This document shows positions 47,633 through 58,294 of a stretch of 64,000 nt of DNA, piece after piece (within the stretch, counting starts at the first letter, position 1; each line of letters begins with the position of its first letter). The DNA comes from Botryosphaeria dothidea (Eukaryota > Ascomycota > Dothideomycetes > Botryosphaeriales > Botryosphaeriaceae): assembly GCA_011503125.2 (NCBI GenBank), contig WWBZ02000007.1:1-64000 (forward strand). The letters are read 5' to 3'. The notes under the pieces are model-generated. The model ran no database searches. It saw nothing but the letters and a program-made list of their open reading frames with translations, and was not told the DNA's origin. The position numbers and the translations under genes were made by a program.

Positions 47633-49627
47633 TATTCCTATTCCTATTTCTATTCCTTTTCCGTTAGGAAGTTGTAAGGCGTCGGAATATATAGATACTT
47701 GACTATTCGGGGCTTCTAGGACGGCCTTATTATATGCTTTCGATTCGGCTTCCTTCTCTAGTATAGATATCCTAACCGAATAAGGAGGGCTACCGCTCTA
47801 CGGTTTAAAAAGAAAGAGGTCTATCTCTTCTATCTCCTTAGGGATTTTAGAGTATATTCCCCTTATTCTTTCTATCTGTGTAGGGGGTATACCACCAAAG
47901 TTTCGGTTAGGTTCTCTCTCTATTTCGCAGCGGATTAGATGTTTCTTTTCGAGCTGTCTTATTCTAAACGTATACTTTTTTAGAATATCGTCTAGACGGA
48001 GCTCGGAGGGTGGAATTGCCGTCTCTAATTCTAAAGGAATAATAGGAGTAGTTTTAAAAACTCCTAGAATCTTCCGTAGAGCAAGGTTTTGGAGTAGTAT
48101 ATATTAGCGTTTAAACTATGCCTAATTTTTCCAGAAGATTTAATAGCCATAATCGGCTACGCTAGTAATATAGGCTATATATAGCTGTCTAACCGCGTAG
48201 AGGGATAAACCCCGTTCGATATTAGCTAGTCTAGAGAGGCGTTAGAAGGCTAAACGGGCTTAGCTAACTCTTATAGAGACGTGCTCCTTAAAAGTTAGTT
48301 TTGAGTCGAAGAAGATCCCTAGCTAACGGACGAGTTTTTAAGGTTCTACTATATTACCGTCTAGTAAAATAATAGAGATTTGGCTAGCCTCTTTATTGTT
48401 AGAGAAGTATAGAAGTTCAGTCTTTAAAAGGTCGAATTCTACCCCGTTCTCTTGGCCCCGCTTATAGAGCTGTTTTACCTCTTCCTCTAATAGACGTTTA
48501 TTACGTTTATAGCTAGAAGAACTAGCTACTAGAGCAATATCGTCTATATAGGATAAGTAGATAATTTTGCTTGTCTTGAAGAGCTTACGAATATATATAA
48601 GGAATAGTATAGGGGAGATCGGGCTTCCCTAAGGAATCCCAGTCTCTATTCTACTAAAATCCTTATTTTCTCCGTTAAAGGCGAGGCCTAGTACTCGTAG
48701 ATTAAGAAAAGACCTAACCTATACGAGTAGATTGACTAGTAGGCCTATTCTTGCCATTGTAGCTAGTAGTTATTCTTAGGCGACGTGGTTAAAGGCTCCT
48801 TTTATATCAAGGAATAAGGCCGAGGTTTTACGCTTTTTACGGCGATTCTTCTCGGCGATATTTGTTAGTAGTAGGGCGGCATCAATAGCAGATTTCTTTA
48901 GCCTTCCCCCGATTTAGGAGGGATCTAGAAGAGAGGTCGTTTCTACTAAAAAGCCTAGCCTTCTTGCTAGTATCCGTTCAAGAGTTTTTCCTAGGCAATT
49001 AAGAAGTGAAATTACCCTATAAGCCTTTGGGGCAGATTCGTCGGGTTTATTTAGCTTCTTTAGGATTATACCGGTAGCCCTTCTCCAGCATAACGGATGG
49101 TATCCGTATATAAAAAGTAGGCTATATACCTGATGGAAGGCGTTAGGGGCAGTTTTAAACGCTCGGGTAATTATCTCTTGTGTTATAGCGTCTGGGCCTG
49201 GAGTCGTGTTCGATACTATACTAGTAGTCGTAGATCGACTAACTAAAATAGCTTACTTTATCCCTTACTAAACAACCCTCGATTCGATAGAGCTTACTAA
49301 GCTTTATCGAGACTACGTTTTTCGACTATATGGCTTACCCGACGACTTCGTATCTAACCGCGGCTTAATTTTTACCTCTAAATTTACTAGAGCTCTTAGT
49401 AGATCTCTATCTATTAAGACCAACTTTAGTATAGCTTTCTACCCGCAAACCGACGGCTAGATAGAGCGTATTAACGCTATTCTCGAATAATACCTTCGTG
49501 CCTACGTTTTATACTAATAAGACGATTGGAACGACTTTCTCTCCCTTGCGGAATTCGCTTATAATAATACGATCTCGACCACGACTAAGGTTACCCCTTT
49601 CTTCGCAAACTACGGCTTCCACCCTCG

Positions 49628-50090
49628 TGTAACGAGCGGGCCTCTACCTCTAAGGATCCAAATACTAAAGAGGGTGGAAACCTGTCGAAGGGTTTTCCTT
49701 GAGTGGGTACAAGAAGAGGTACGTGAGGAACGAGTATACGACTAGAGACTGAGCACTGCGTGCGAAGGCCTTATTACTAATAGAGTCTAAATTCTATTAT
49801 TAAAGTTGACCACGGAGGGTCAAATACTAGCTAGGGAGTAAAGCTATATATACTATAGGAGAGTGTGTACAATCTAGTGGTGCCGTCTCTTGAGGGCATC
49901 GCTGAGCGTGCCGTTACTTAAGGGCACACGTTGGTGTGCCGTTTATTGAGGGCATAGGTGGGTCGCACGTGACAACTCACGTGGTAGAGTCCGTGATCTC
50001 GTGACCTCGGTTCTGTAAGACTTCCGACTTCTCGCTGTTTCGTCGGAGTTGATCCGTAATTCCCTGACCTGAGAAGGCTGTGCCGTAACA
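49628..50090 (+). mobile_element. Solo LTR 2 (463 bp) inside Gypsy-B
   Basis: TGTAACGAG...CCGTAACA ends and a perfect TSD CCTCG (49623-49627 and 50091-50095), splitting the FHPR-YK codons of the Gypsy-B integrase. It has three tandem 28-bp units (49880, 49908, 49936). CpA and TpG are retained, so it is younger than its host. Its 3' end matches the LTR-like end at 8947 in reverse. Confidence 0.92.
49880..49963. repeat. Three 28-bp tandem units in solo LTR 2
   Basis: Each unit starts GTGCCGT and contains a TTGAGGGCA-like core; starts are exactly 28 bases apart. Possibly a repeated promoter or enhancer module of the LTR. Confidence 0.75.
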
Positions 50091-50156
50091 CCTCGTTATA
50101 AGATTCTATAGAAAGACTCGATCTTAGCCCCCCTCGAACCCCTACGCCTCTTCTAA

Positions 50157-50688
50157 TTATTATTATTATTATTATTTAGTTTTACGTCCTTTTTTCAGCC
50201 TAAGACTATTAAAGACGGAGTTTCTAGAACTCGTGGCTATGGAAGGGTAATACCTCTTTTGGTAAAGGTGGGCTTTTTAGGTACAGTGAACGGTATGGCG
50301 TCTATCGCCTAAATGGGCTTGTAGCCAAAGGAAGTAAAGAGGAAGTATATAAGGAAAGTAAAAGGAAGTACGGTAGGTATACGTTTATTTAGAGCTCCGC
50401 CGAGCTAGTTTCTAGATACCACCTCCGTGTAGATATCTATGTTTGTTTTAGAAACTCTAGCGTACTAGATATTCCTTTTGTCGAGGTAAGAAGCTCCTTT
50501 AGGTCTAGATGTTCTCTTCTAAGTGTATCCTTAATACTCCTTCTTTCGTAGGAGTATTTTAGGCATTTTAGTAAAAGATGTCTAGGTGTTTGTTTTGCTG
50601 TGTTCGTGCAAGGGCACCTATCGGTTCCGGTATGTTTAAACCTAAAGAGATAGGATCTAAAGTATCCGTGTCCTATCTTTAGTTGGTA
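50157..50688 (-). mobile_element. LINE-2, 5'-truncated copy of the LINE-1 family
   Basis: A 13-bp TSD, TACGCCTCTTCTA (50143-50155 and 50689-50701), in Gypsy-B. The 3' tail is (AAT)n where LINE-1 has (AAAT)n. It carries only the ORF2 C-terminus: QLKIGHGYFRSYL, then CPCTNTAKQTPRHLLLKC, a CxC...H...C zinc-like motif. RIP is mild. The frame of 50437-50754 runs from Gypsy-B antisense into LINE-2, so its first 22 or so residues are not LINE. Confidence 0.9.
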
Positions 50689-50959
50689 TACGCCTCTTCT
50701 AAGAGAACCTCGAAAACCTCGAAAACTACCTTCGCTAAGAAATTCGATTCGCATAAGACGCCTACACAGAACAGGCTAATAAAGACCGTATTTCGCCTCC
50801 CGTCTTTAAGCCTAGTAACCTCGTCTGGCTCCTAAGAAGGTATATCTCGATAATAAGGCCTTCGGATAAACTTAACTTTAAACGCCTTAGCCCCTTTCCC
50901 ATCCTAGAAAAGATCTCGACCTATACCTACCGTCTAGAACTACTAAGGACGATAAAAGT

Positions 50960-51095
50960 TGTTGGAAATTAAGTTGATTTGATTATTGTCTGGATTGTTG
51001 GTATGTCTTATGAGAGGGGTATGAGAGGGTGCCTGCTATATAGACTATTTGACGCTAAACCTAATTCGGAGCATTCTGAGACGATATTTCTAACA
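50960..51095 (-). repeat. Copia-D 3' LTR
   Basis: Carries four CpA-to-TpA changes against the 5' LTR. Confidence 0.92.
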
Positions 51096-51375
51096 TACCC
51101 CCTTCGCGTGTTGCCGGATAAGGTAATACGCGATAAATCCATAGTATTGAGTTCGTGAATTGCTTATAATAACAAAAATAACTAGGGACGTTGTTAAAAA
51201 ACGTGATTTGACGCTTATCTGCGGCTTCGTAAGGAAATAGATAGTTAAACGGACGAGTTGAGTCATCCTTTGCTTAATCATATAACTTTTAGTGCCAAAT
51301 CAAAAAAAGTACTGGATGATAATGAGAGTCTTTGAATCAATTTGTTGAGTATTAGTGAATCGAATTGATAAGTTT

Positions 51376-54300
51376 TTACTCCGGAATCTCTTCCATGCCA
51401 AGTTGGTTAATAAAGATTCGGTGTTTTTGTTTTAGTAAAGCCTTAGTAAGTCCGTCAGCTATCATCTCTGCTGTCGGAGTCCACTTAAATTAGATGTTGC
51501 CCAGTTAAGTCTCCTGCCTTAGCTAATGATGATAAATATCGACATGGCGAAGCTTGGTTAATAGTTGTATTGTTCTCTTTCTTATGAGGCGCAAGGTTTA
51601 AGTGTTATCGTACTGGACTTCGATCTCATATCCTGGATCGAACTAGATTGCTTAGAAAAGACGTTTCTACTAATACAATTGCCGTGAGGTTTCTAATAAG
51701 GCGAGTAGTTCAGCTTCGGTGGAGGAAGTTATAATAGTTAGTTATTTTATGGCTTTCTAATCCACAGGTGCGTTAAATAGCATAAATAGTAAACCTTGAT
51801 GACTTCTGCGAGTCTCGACATCGTTTACAAATACTACATTACTACTTATTATAAAAACGCTACTCTCCTCCGTGTCGTTTCTATAAATATAAATAGCTAA
51901 CTTTCTAGTGTTGTTTAGATAGTTGAGGACTCTCCTAGCAAAGTGCGAGGTTCGTAAAGATAGATTTGCAAGATGCTTAGCCAGCTTTGTATAAGCAAAT
52001 GCAATATCAGGCCTAGTGCTTACTGCAATAAATTGCAATGATCCGACTTTGCTTTGGTAGTTATATACTTCTTGCGGAGTCGCATAGTCTTCGTGATTTA
52101 TGACCAAGTCCTCGTGATTAGGGAGAGGAGTTGCCGTTCTTAAGAGAGTCAGATTGTATTTGTTAGCAAGGCCAATGACGTATGACTCCTGAGAGAGCCA
52201 AATCTTGCGGTTTGGACGGTCTCGAATGATCCTAATGGCCAAAAACCATTAGATCTCTCCTATTGTCCTTATCTCGTAACGATTAGTGAGTTAAGCTTGC
52301 AATAAGGTTGCGTATTATTCATTTTGCTTCTTATAAGCAAGAATAACGTCGTTAACGAAGAAAAAGACAATGTAGTGATCGTTTCGATATAGATAAGGGG
52401 CATCTAGGATTGATTGAAGTCCGATTTCTTTAAGAGAGTTGCAAAAGTGTTGTTGCCATAATGCTGGTGATTATTTAAGACCGTATAGGGCTTTGAGAAG
52501 TTGCAGAATAAGTCCCCTTTTGATATCCATGCCTTTAGGAGGTTCGTAAAAGATATACTCTTGCAAAGGAACGTGAGGGAAGGCATTAACTACGTCAAAT
52601 TGACGAGTCTTAAGATTAAAGGCTGCAATAATTGCGAGGATTGTACGGAAGATACGCATTGCAAGTGTTGCTACGTACGTATCTTAATAAGTTATTTATA
52701 AATCGCCGCGAACGCAGATGCGTGCCTTGAATTTAACGAGATAACCGTTCTCATCAAACTTATATTTGAAAACCCATGTGAGTGGAATGATCTCTTTGTG
52801 TTGTTCACGGGCTTATTGAGTTGGCACGAGCATCCACACCCCCTTTGCTTCACACTTTTTAAGCTCCTCTTATAGTGCTTGTTCAAATTAAGCTCGAAAA
52901 GGGTGAGCAATAAGATCCTTGTAGAATCGAGGTTCAGGAGGGAGGTTGTCTCTATGTAGTTTGATCTTATTTGATTTGTTGAAGAGACTGCTTATAAACG
53001 ATGAGTAAAACGTGTTCATTAAGCTAAAATTGGCATGAATAATTGCTGCATGTGCTTGGTGACGTGATCTTCTTCTTGGATGATCAATAATTGCGTGCGA
53101 ATTAATGTCCGGATTGATGAGATGAGCATTAGGAGCTCTATTACCTCTGGAGGCGGCTGGATGAGGTTTAGTGTCGTATTGTGCTTGCAAAAGACGTCCG
53201 AGCCGTCTTGGTTGTTGTGCACCCCCTGAGTTTTGGGTGTCTTCTTCGTTAGGCACTCGCATATCCTGGACGGGTGAGTGAACCTCTTCCATTAAGGGTT
53301 GATTTGATTGAACTGAAGAGCTCTCAGGTGTGTTTATTGGGCCTCTTATTGTCGTTGTGGATGGCGAAGGAAGCTGTTGAATGCCCTGTTGCTCTTAAGT
53401 AGTTTGTTCTAAGGCTTCTCTGCGATGATCTTGTGATTGTTGAGGAAGAGATGGACTCTCCTCTTGATCCTCTGACTCAATTAAGTCCTCGGTGTCTGAG
53501 TTTAATAGTGTGATGCGTGGAACGATTAATTCTCGTTCTTCTTCTGCTTCATGAGGTTCCTGGATTTATTCTAGGTCATTTGGTTAATATTTGGATGTCT
53601 CATCGAAGGTAACATCACGTAAGCGAACAACCTTCTGCAAGGGCGGATGCCAAATACGGAAGATATTACGTGAATCATAGCCAATCAAATAGCCAATGAG
53701 TGCACGCTCTTGCATCTTGTTCTTATGCGGGATTTGCTTATTAAGGACGTAAGCCTTACAGCCATACACTCGAAGGTGTTACACTAATAGCTTAACCCCA
53801 TGCACTGCCTCAAATAGTGTAGTGTAGTTCAGTGATTTAGTTAGTGTTCTATTGCTGATATAGACAGCAGCCTTGACTATTTCAGGCCATAGTCCTTCTG
53901 GAAGGTTTGCACTAACACGTAGTGCCCGAGCTTTGTTGATGATGACACCTCCTGAGCGTTCAGATGAGCCGTTTTGTGCAGGTGTGAATAGTAATGAGGT
54001 CTCCCAGGTGATTCCTCGTTGTCGTAGTTGTTGTTTGAAGTCGTTTCCAAGTGCAGTTTCATTATCAGAGCGAAAGAAGGCTACTCTGCGCTTGAATCGT
54101 GCCGAGATTTGTTCAATGAGGCTGATTGCAATGGTTCCAGTCTCAGACTTGCTTGTATGAGGTTCTGAAAACCTCCACTTGGTTTGATGGTACTCCAAAT
54201 GGGTGATCCACTGGTTGTGGTTGTATACTTCCGCCATATGGATGAGATCAAAGGTGACTCGAAAGAAGGGTTGGTTTGATGATTCCTCAGGCTGAGTATC

Positions 54301-55971
54301 ACGAGACACCTGCTCATGAGCCTTGGTTCGAGCGTATACATCGCAGTAAGACGATAGAGTTGTTTCAGGAGTAATAATTGCACCGGTTACTGCTTGCGGA
54401 AGTGATTTGATAACTTTTTCTCCTACATGAGCAAAGATTTCATGCCATTGGTCCGCTGGAAGGTTCCGAGACGCAATACATGAGGAGATAATTGACTTTG
54501 GATTGTCCAGAGCCTTGTTGAGTTCCACAAAGAGTTGGTTTTGATACCGAGTAACTTTGCAGACCGTATTGTTGTTGTTGAGGTTGTACAGTACTCCTCT
54601 GCCAGTGTCGAGATATACGTCCTTATCCATGTACTTTGTAACTAATAAAAGGTTTGCCATGAATGAGGGAACGTATGCAACGTCGCGCAGGATAATCGTA
54701 CGTGTTCCGGTTAAGGTTTGAGCCTTAATTAAGACTTCTCCAAACGATTTAATGGGAGTAGTGATGTTTCCACTGGTGATTGTGTCATCTAATGACGCAT
54801 TGCGAGTCTTGGTGTATCGATGCTTCATATGTCTGTTGCACACATGATGAGTTGAGCCAGTATCTGTAATCCAAGAGAGTTCAAGAGTGCTAGCACAATC
54901 AGCGCTTGTAGTTGATAATAAGGTTGCTTGTATGGTGGTTGGGAAAGATGCAACTGATGCTGAGTCTTCATTGTTGGTATCTTCCTTAATCTTCTTGGTA
55001 GTTTGTTCCTAACTTGGTTGTTTTGAGTGTTCTAATGACTTTGACTTTGCAATGGAATCTTCAATCTTCTTCTTGAGGTCCTTGTTGCTTATTGCCTTCT
55101 GGATTCGTTGTTGCACTTCCTTGTTCGGTGTCTAGTTGGTTGGTCTCTTGTCTTTGTTGAGATAGAAGCATTTGTTCCACCAATGGTATACTCCACAGAC
55201 GCATTTGGGTACATGCTTGTTTTGATGTTGCTGTTCTCCTTGTAGAGTTATAGCAAATCCTCCTCTTTTGCTTGGTATGCTTATGACTGCACGCTTGTCT
55301 CTGATATGACTGCGATAGTCCTCGATGATTATTAATAAGCTACTTGCTTTGGTTAGGTCCTCTCTCAACTTCATCTTTATCTGAGTGGCGTAGGTCTTAT
55401 CGTATGAGAGAAGAGGGTTGAGGAAGTTGTAGATGCTTCGGTTGCCTTGAGAATCAGGCAGATTGATAGCCTGAGCCTTGAATAGCCATTCTTCCCATTG
55501 GGCTATCCATTTATCGAGGTTCTGATGAGTTGGAGGCTTGGACAGTTGAGCAAGCTGCCCCAAAAGGATTGCCTCTATTGTATGGTCTGCAGGCTTTATA
55601 TTGCCTTGGAGGGTTCGAAGGATAGAGTAGGGATCAGGGTCGTTTGCTTGACGCAGCAGCGGTTGTAGAGGTTCCGCAATAGAGTCCTCAATAATCGTTG
55701 CAATATTGTTAATCTCGCGTCTCTGCTTCTCATGCTTCTTGATACGAATCCTATACTCATCGAGTTGGAGTCGGTAGGTCTCGTACACATCGTCTCCAGT
55801 GCCACGAGAGGGAGCAACTGGTTCTTATGGTTGCGGAGGCTTTGTTTCTGTTGTAGGATTAATGAAATGGAAGATATCCGCTCGTTGGGCCCTTGATTTG
55901 ATGATATGATACCATTCATCCCAATTTTCTGACGAATTGAGGATGACGATAGGCTTGTTTGTGGTAGACAT
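51376..55971 (-). pseudogene. Copia-D Gag-Pol polyprotein relic
   Basis: ATG at 55971 (MSTTNKPIVILNSSENWDEW), stop TAA at 51376-51378. The span of 4596 bases is a multiple of three, so one frame with RIP-type stops (for example TAA at 55825-55827 and TAG at 55132-55134). Gag zinc region has CVCGVYHWWNKC. Protease has WITDTGSTHHVC. Integrase sites: DLIH region, FRSDNETALGNDF, NGSSERSGG. RT has DVVNAFPHV, but the catalytic box is VNDV (52348-52356) in place of VDDV. RNase H ends IADGLTKALL. The polyprotein is relatively well preserved from 53584 to 55788. Confidence 0.9.
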
Positions 55972-56170
55972 GATGTCTACTGCTCTCGGATGAGAGATAG
56001 TGATTGAATTGATTGATAGATAACTCTTATGAGATGAAAACCTCAGTTATCGAGTCGATTGTAGGCAATAACTGCCAAAACTGCTGACCGGATGCCTCGG
56101 AACAGCTTAAAATGCACAAAAAAGTGCTTCTTGATAATGAACTAGATGGCAAGCGGCTTTGCTAGCTCAT

Positions 56171-56183
56171 CCGGGCTTATAAC
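56171..56183 (-). promoter_or_regulatory. Copia-D primer-binding site (half-tRNA-iMet type)
   Basis: On the minus strand GTTATAAGCCCGG follows the 5' LTR, identical to the Copia-E site. Confidence 0.75.
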
Positions 56184-56319
56184 TGTTGGAAATCAAGTTG
56201 ATTTGATTATTATCTGGATTGTTGGCATGTCTCATGAGAGGGGTATGAGAGGGTGCCTGCTATATAGACTATTTGACGCTAAACCTAATTCGGAGCATTC
56301 TGAGACAATATTTCCAACA
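56184..56319 (-). repeat. Copia-D 5' LTR
   Basis: Has one TpG-to-TpA change and one G/A difference at a CpG relative to its partner. The element leader lies to its left on the plus strand. Confidence 0.92.
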
Positions 56320-56329
56320 TCTCGGCAAT

Positions 56330-57600
56330 TGCTACTTCGGTAATCTAGGAGTCGGTAATAGCATTAACTGACTAGATTTGTCTTAGTCGGATAGGGATAC
56401 GCTGGAGTTTATGTTTTCGAGTAAATCGAGCATCGATAAAGCCATAGGATAAGCACCTAGAATCGATAAGGGTTTGAGTAGAGGTCTTCTTATTAATAAG
56501 TACCGAAACTAAGAAGGGTGGTTTTTCCATATACTTATTCTCGAATTGCTTCCAATCTTCTTAAAGCTTATTTTACTCCTTTTGCTCCTAATAGCGAATT
56601 TTATCAGGAGCTATTCTTTTTCCGAATTCTCGTTGACCTCTAACACCTCCTCTAGTTGTAGAAGAGTCTCTTACTCTAGTTGCCTAGTACTAGCGGCTTA
56701 AGCTGGACGGTGGGCAGGTGTATAAGGATATGCTTGCCACCAGTGTCCTAAGGCGCCACAACGCGTACAAAGCTTATTCTAACGGCGTCGGTTGATCTCA
56801 TCTTAAGTTACCCATTTAGCTCTCTAGGTTAGTGCGGCTTTGGCTAGGCCCGTTGGTTCCTAGTCTATTTAGTCGTTTTAAGGGGGCTTTAGATACGTAG
56901 TAGTCTTTATTATAGTTGCCGGCGTCTTCTAGAGGTTATTCCTAAACTTCTAGGTACGTAGTTGAAAAGCTTCTAACTGGTTACTTACTCGCTTAAGCTC
57001 TGTATAGTAGTCCTCGAACTACTGGTCCGGTTTCGTAAGACCGATTATTTATTATTAAAGCTCCCTACTAAGTCCAGCCTCGAGGTAGGACTTCTTAATT
57101 TCGTCTGGCTAGTCCGTGCCTCCTGCTTCTAGTAGGAGCTTCCGGTACTCGGTAAAGTACTCTACAAAGGACTTGCTGGCTTAACGGAGTTAATAAAGCT
57201 TGCGTTGGGCCTTCTCCTTAGTATACGGGTCGCCAAAGGATAGGCGTAGCTATGCAATAAGGTTGGTAACCGTAGCATTACTTGTTGCCGTAACCGCTTA
57301 AATCTAGGGCTATAGTTGGCGGGCAGCTTCCCCTCTTAACCGGTTATATAACGCGAAGAACTTCGTTGCTTTAGTACAGTTGGTATAGTCGACGTTTAGT
57401 TTTGCATTCGCTTGAGCAATCTATGGTTCGAGTTGATCTCGGTCTCCTCCATATTCAGCTAATAGGCCGAGTTATTTCGTGGGTTCGTTCTTTCTTGGGG
57501 ACGTAGGTCTAGCTAGTAGTTGGACGAGCTGCTGTAGTAGGCTTTGCTCGTTGTTCTCGGTAGCCACCGAAGCCCCTTAGTCTTGGGTATCGTTCTGCAT
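56330..57600 (-). pseudogene. Gypsy-C gag relic
   Basis: Likely ATG at 57598-57600 (MQNDTQD). The minus strand shows a capsid-like region and a zinc knuckle, CTRCGALGHWWQAY (about 56730-56770), in which the last Cys has become Tyr by RIP. Stops at Gln/Trp positions. Cut at its C-terminal side near 56320. Confidence 0.72.
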
Positions 57601-57612
57601 CTTCCTTGGTTA

Positions 57613-57684
57613 TCTTCTTAGATGTCTTCTTGGATATCTTCTTGGGTGTCTTCTTGGGTGTCTTCTTGGGTGTCTTCTTGGGTG
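57613..57684. repeat. 12-bp tandem repeat, unit TCTTCTTGGGTG
   Basis: Six units, four of them identical, just upstream of the Gypsy-C gag start. The plus-strand frame through it (SSWVSSWV) is spurious. Confidence 0.9.
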
Positions 57685-57895
57685 CCCTCTCTAAGATCTC
57701 CTTTTAGATCTTCTTTTAGGGACTTCTTCGTGCCTTCTCAAACGCCACACCGTCGTTTTATTAAAGGACTTCCTTCGGGAACCTTCTCAAGTGCCTACAA
57801 GGACACCTTCTTGAACGATTTCCCAGGTATAGTTAACTGGCAACGAGCCTAGCTACTATCCTAAACTTCTTAGTAACTTTAGTAGAGAGAAGCCG

Positions 57896-58035
57896 TGCTC
57901 ACGTGGGAGCTCTGGCGTATAGAGGAAGGGGATAAGGACGCAGTGCTTACGTGGGAGCTATAGCGTATAGAGGAAAGGAGAATGAGAACGCAGTGCTTAC
58001 GTAGGAGCTATAGCGCATAGAGGAAGGGGATGAGC
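57896..58035. repeat. About 50-bp tandem repeats in Gypsy-C leader
   Basis: Three units starting TGCTCACGTGGGAGC, TGCTTACGTGGGAGC and TGCTTACGTAGGAGC (57896, 57944, 57994), each with CGTATAGAGGAA. RIP separates them (CACGTG to TACGTG to TACGTA). Possibly promoter or packaging repeats. Confidence 0.8.
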
Positions 58036-58294
58036 TTAGTCTAATGTAATGGCTTGCATCCGGTACACTCGCGGAAATACAGTAGCATTACTATCTACGA
58101 GAAGACTAAGCTAAAGAGAAAAGAAAGAAAGGTTTGAGTAAGATAGCGCTGCTTATATATCTCTCTAGAGTCCCTTTTACTGGTAGCGAGTTACAGGGTT
58201 TTCTTGTTGAGCTTCATTGAGCTTCAGGGTCCTCTCAACCCAAGGTCTCGCCGCAGGATCCATCCAAGGCACCCTCAGGGTTCAAACCGTAACA

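Larger units (their letters stand above)
35900..49200 (-). pseudogene. LINE-1 ORF2 relic: RT and RNase H, split
   Basis: On the minus strand from 49200: TPGPDAITQEIITRAF, then SLLNCLGKTLERILARRL. Next come a GIPxGSPISPILF box with a RIP stop for Gln (about 48640) and YIDD (48539-48550). RNase H begins in IYSDALQLPNGKG (about 47690). It is cut by Copia-E and resumes with YLVYNGELEGI (about 36760), ADNQAAL (about 36680) and DKLAKEA (about 36500). Removing Copia-E and one TSD copy joins the two halves in one frame. The RT catalytic pair is retained because its codons, GAC GAT, contain no TpG. Confidence 0.87.
35763..49208 (-). mobile_element. LINE-1, 5'-truncated, split by Copia-E
   Basis: Host parts are 35763-36841 and 47638-49208, about 2650 bp without the insert. 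The 3' tail is (AAAT)n at 35763. A 12-bp TSD, TTCGATACTATA, lies at 35751-35762 and 49209-49220. Truncated at the 5' end within the RT domain. Confidence 0.9.
49209..50959 (+). mobile_element. Gypsy-B pol fragment 2 (integrase core to C-terminus), split twice
   Basis: Host parts are 49209-49627, 50091-50156 and 50702-50959. The frame gives VVVDRLTKIAYFIP, then LPDDFVSNRG (catalytic Asp of SDRG lost to a TpG-to-TpA change), then YPQTDGxIERIN, which keeps the catalytic Glu, and LAEFAYNN, then ANYGFHPR. It crosses solo LTR 2 and LINE-2 in one frame into FKPSNLVWLL and YTYRLELLRTIK, where Copia-D starts. This is typical Gypsy/Metaviridae order. Several RIP stops. Confidence 0.88.
50960..56319 (-). 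mobile_element. Copia-D LTR retrotransposon, full length, no TSD
   Basis: 136-bp LTRs at 50960-51095 (3') and 56184-56319 (5'), TGTTGG...CAACA ends. LTRs differ at six sites, five of them RIP type. Flanking 5-mers are AAAGT on the left and TCTCG on the right, so there is no TSD. Left flank is Gypsy-B, right flank is Gypsy-C. The polypurine tract GAAGGGGG adjoins the 3' LTR. Confidence 0.93.
56320..58294 (-). mobile_element. Gypsy-C 5' portion: LTR, leader and gag
   Basis: The 5' LTR end is at 58294 (minus strand starts TGTTACGG); the LTR may stop near 58045, where CCATTACA is seen. A TATA-like ATATATAAG lies near 58155. The remainder (pol, 3' LTR) is absent: the element is cut off at 56320 by the Copia-D LTR. 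No TSD can be tested. Confidence 0.75.

Noticed and set aside
57622..57852. Serine/tryptophan repeat protein (SSWVSSWV)
   Set aside because: Antisense to the Gypsy-C leader and created by the 12-bp tandem repeat.
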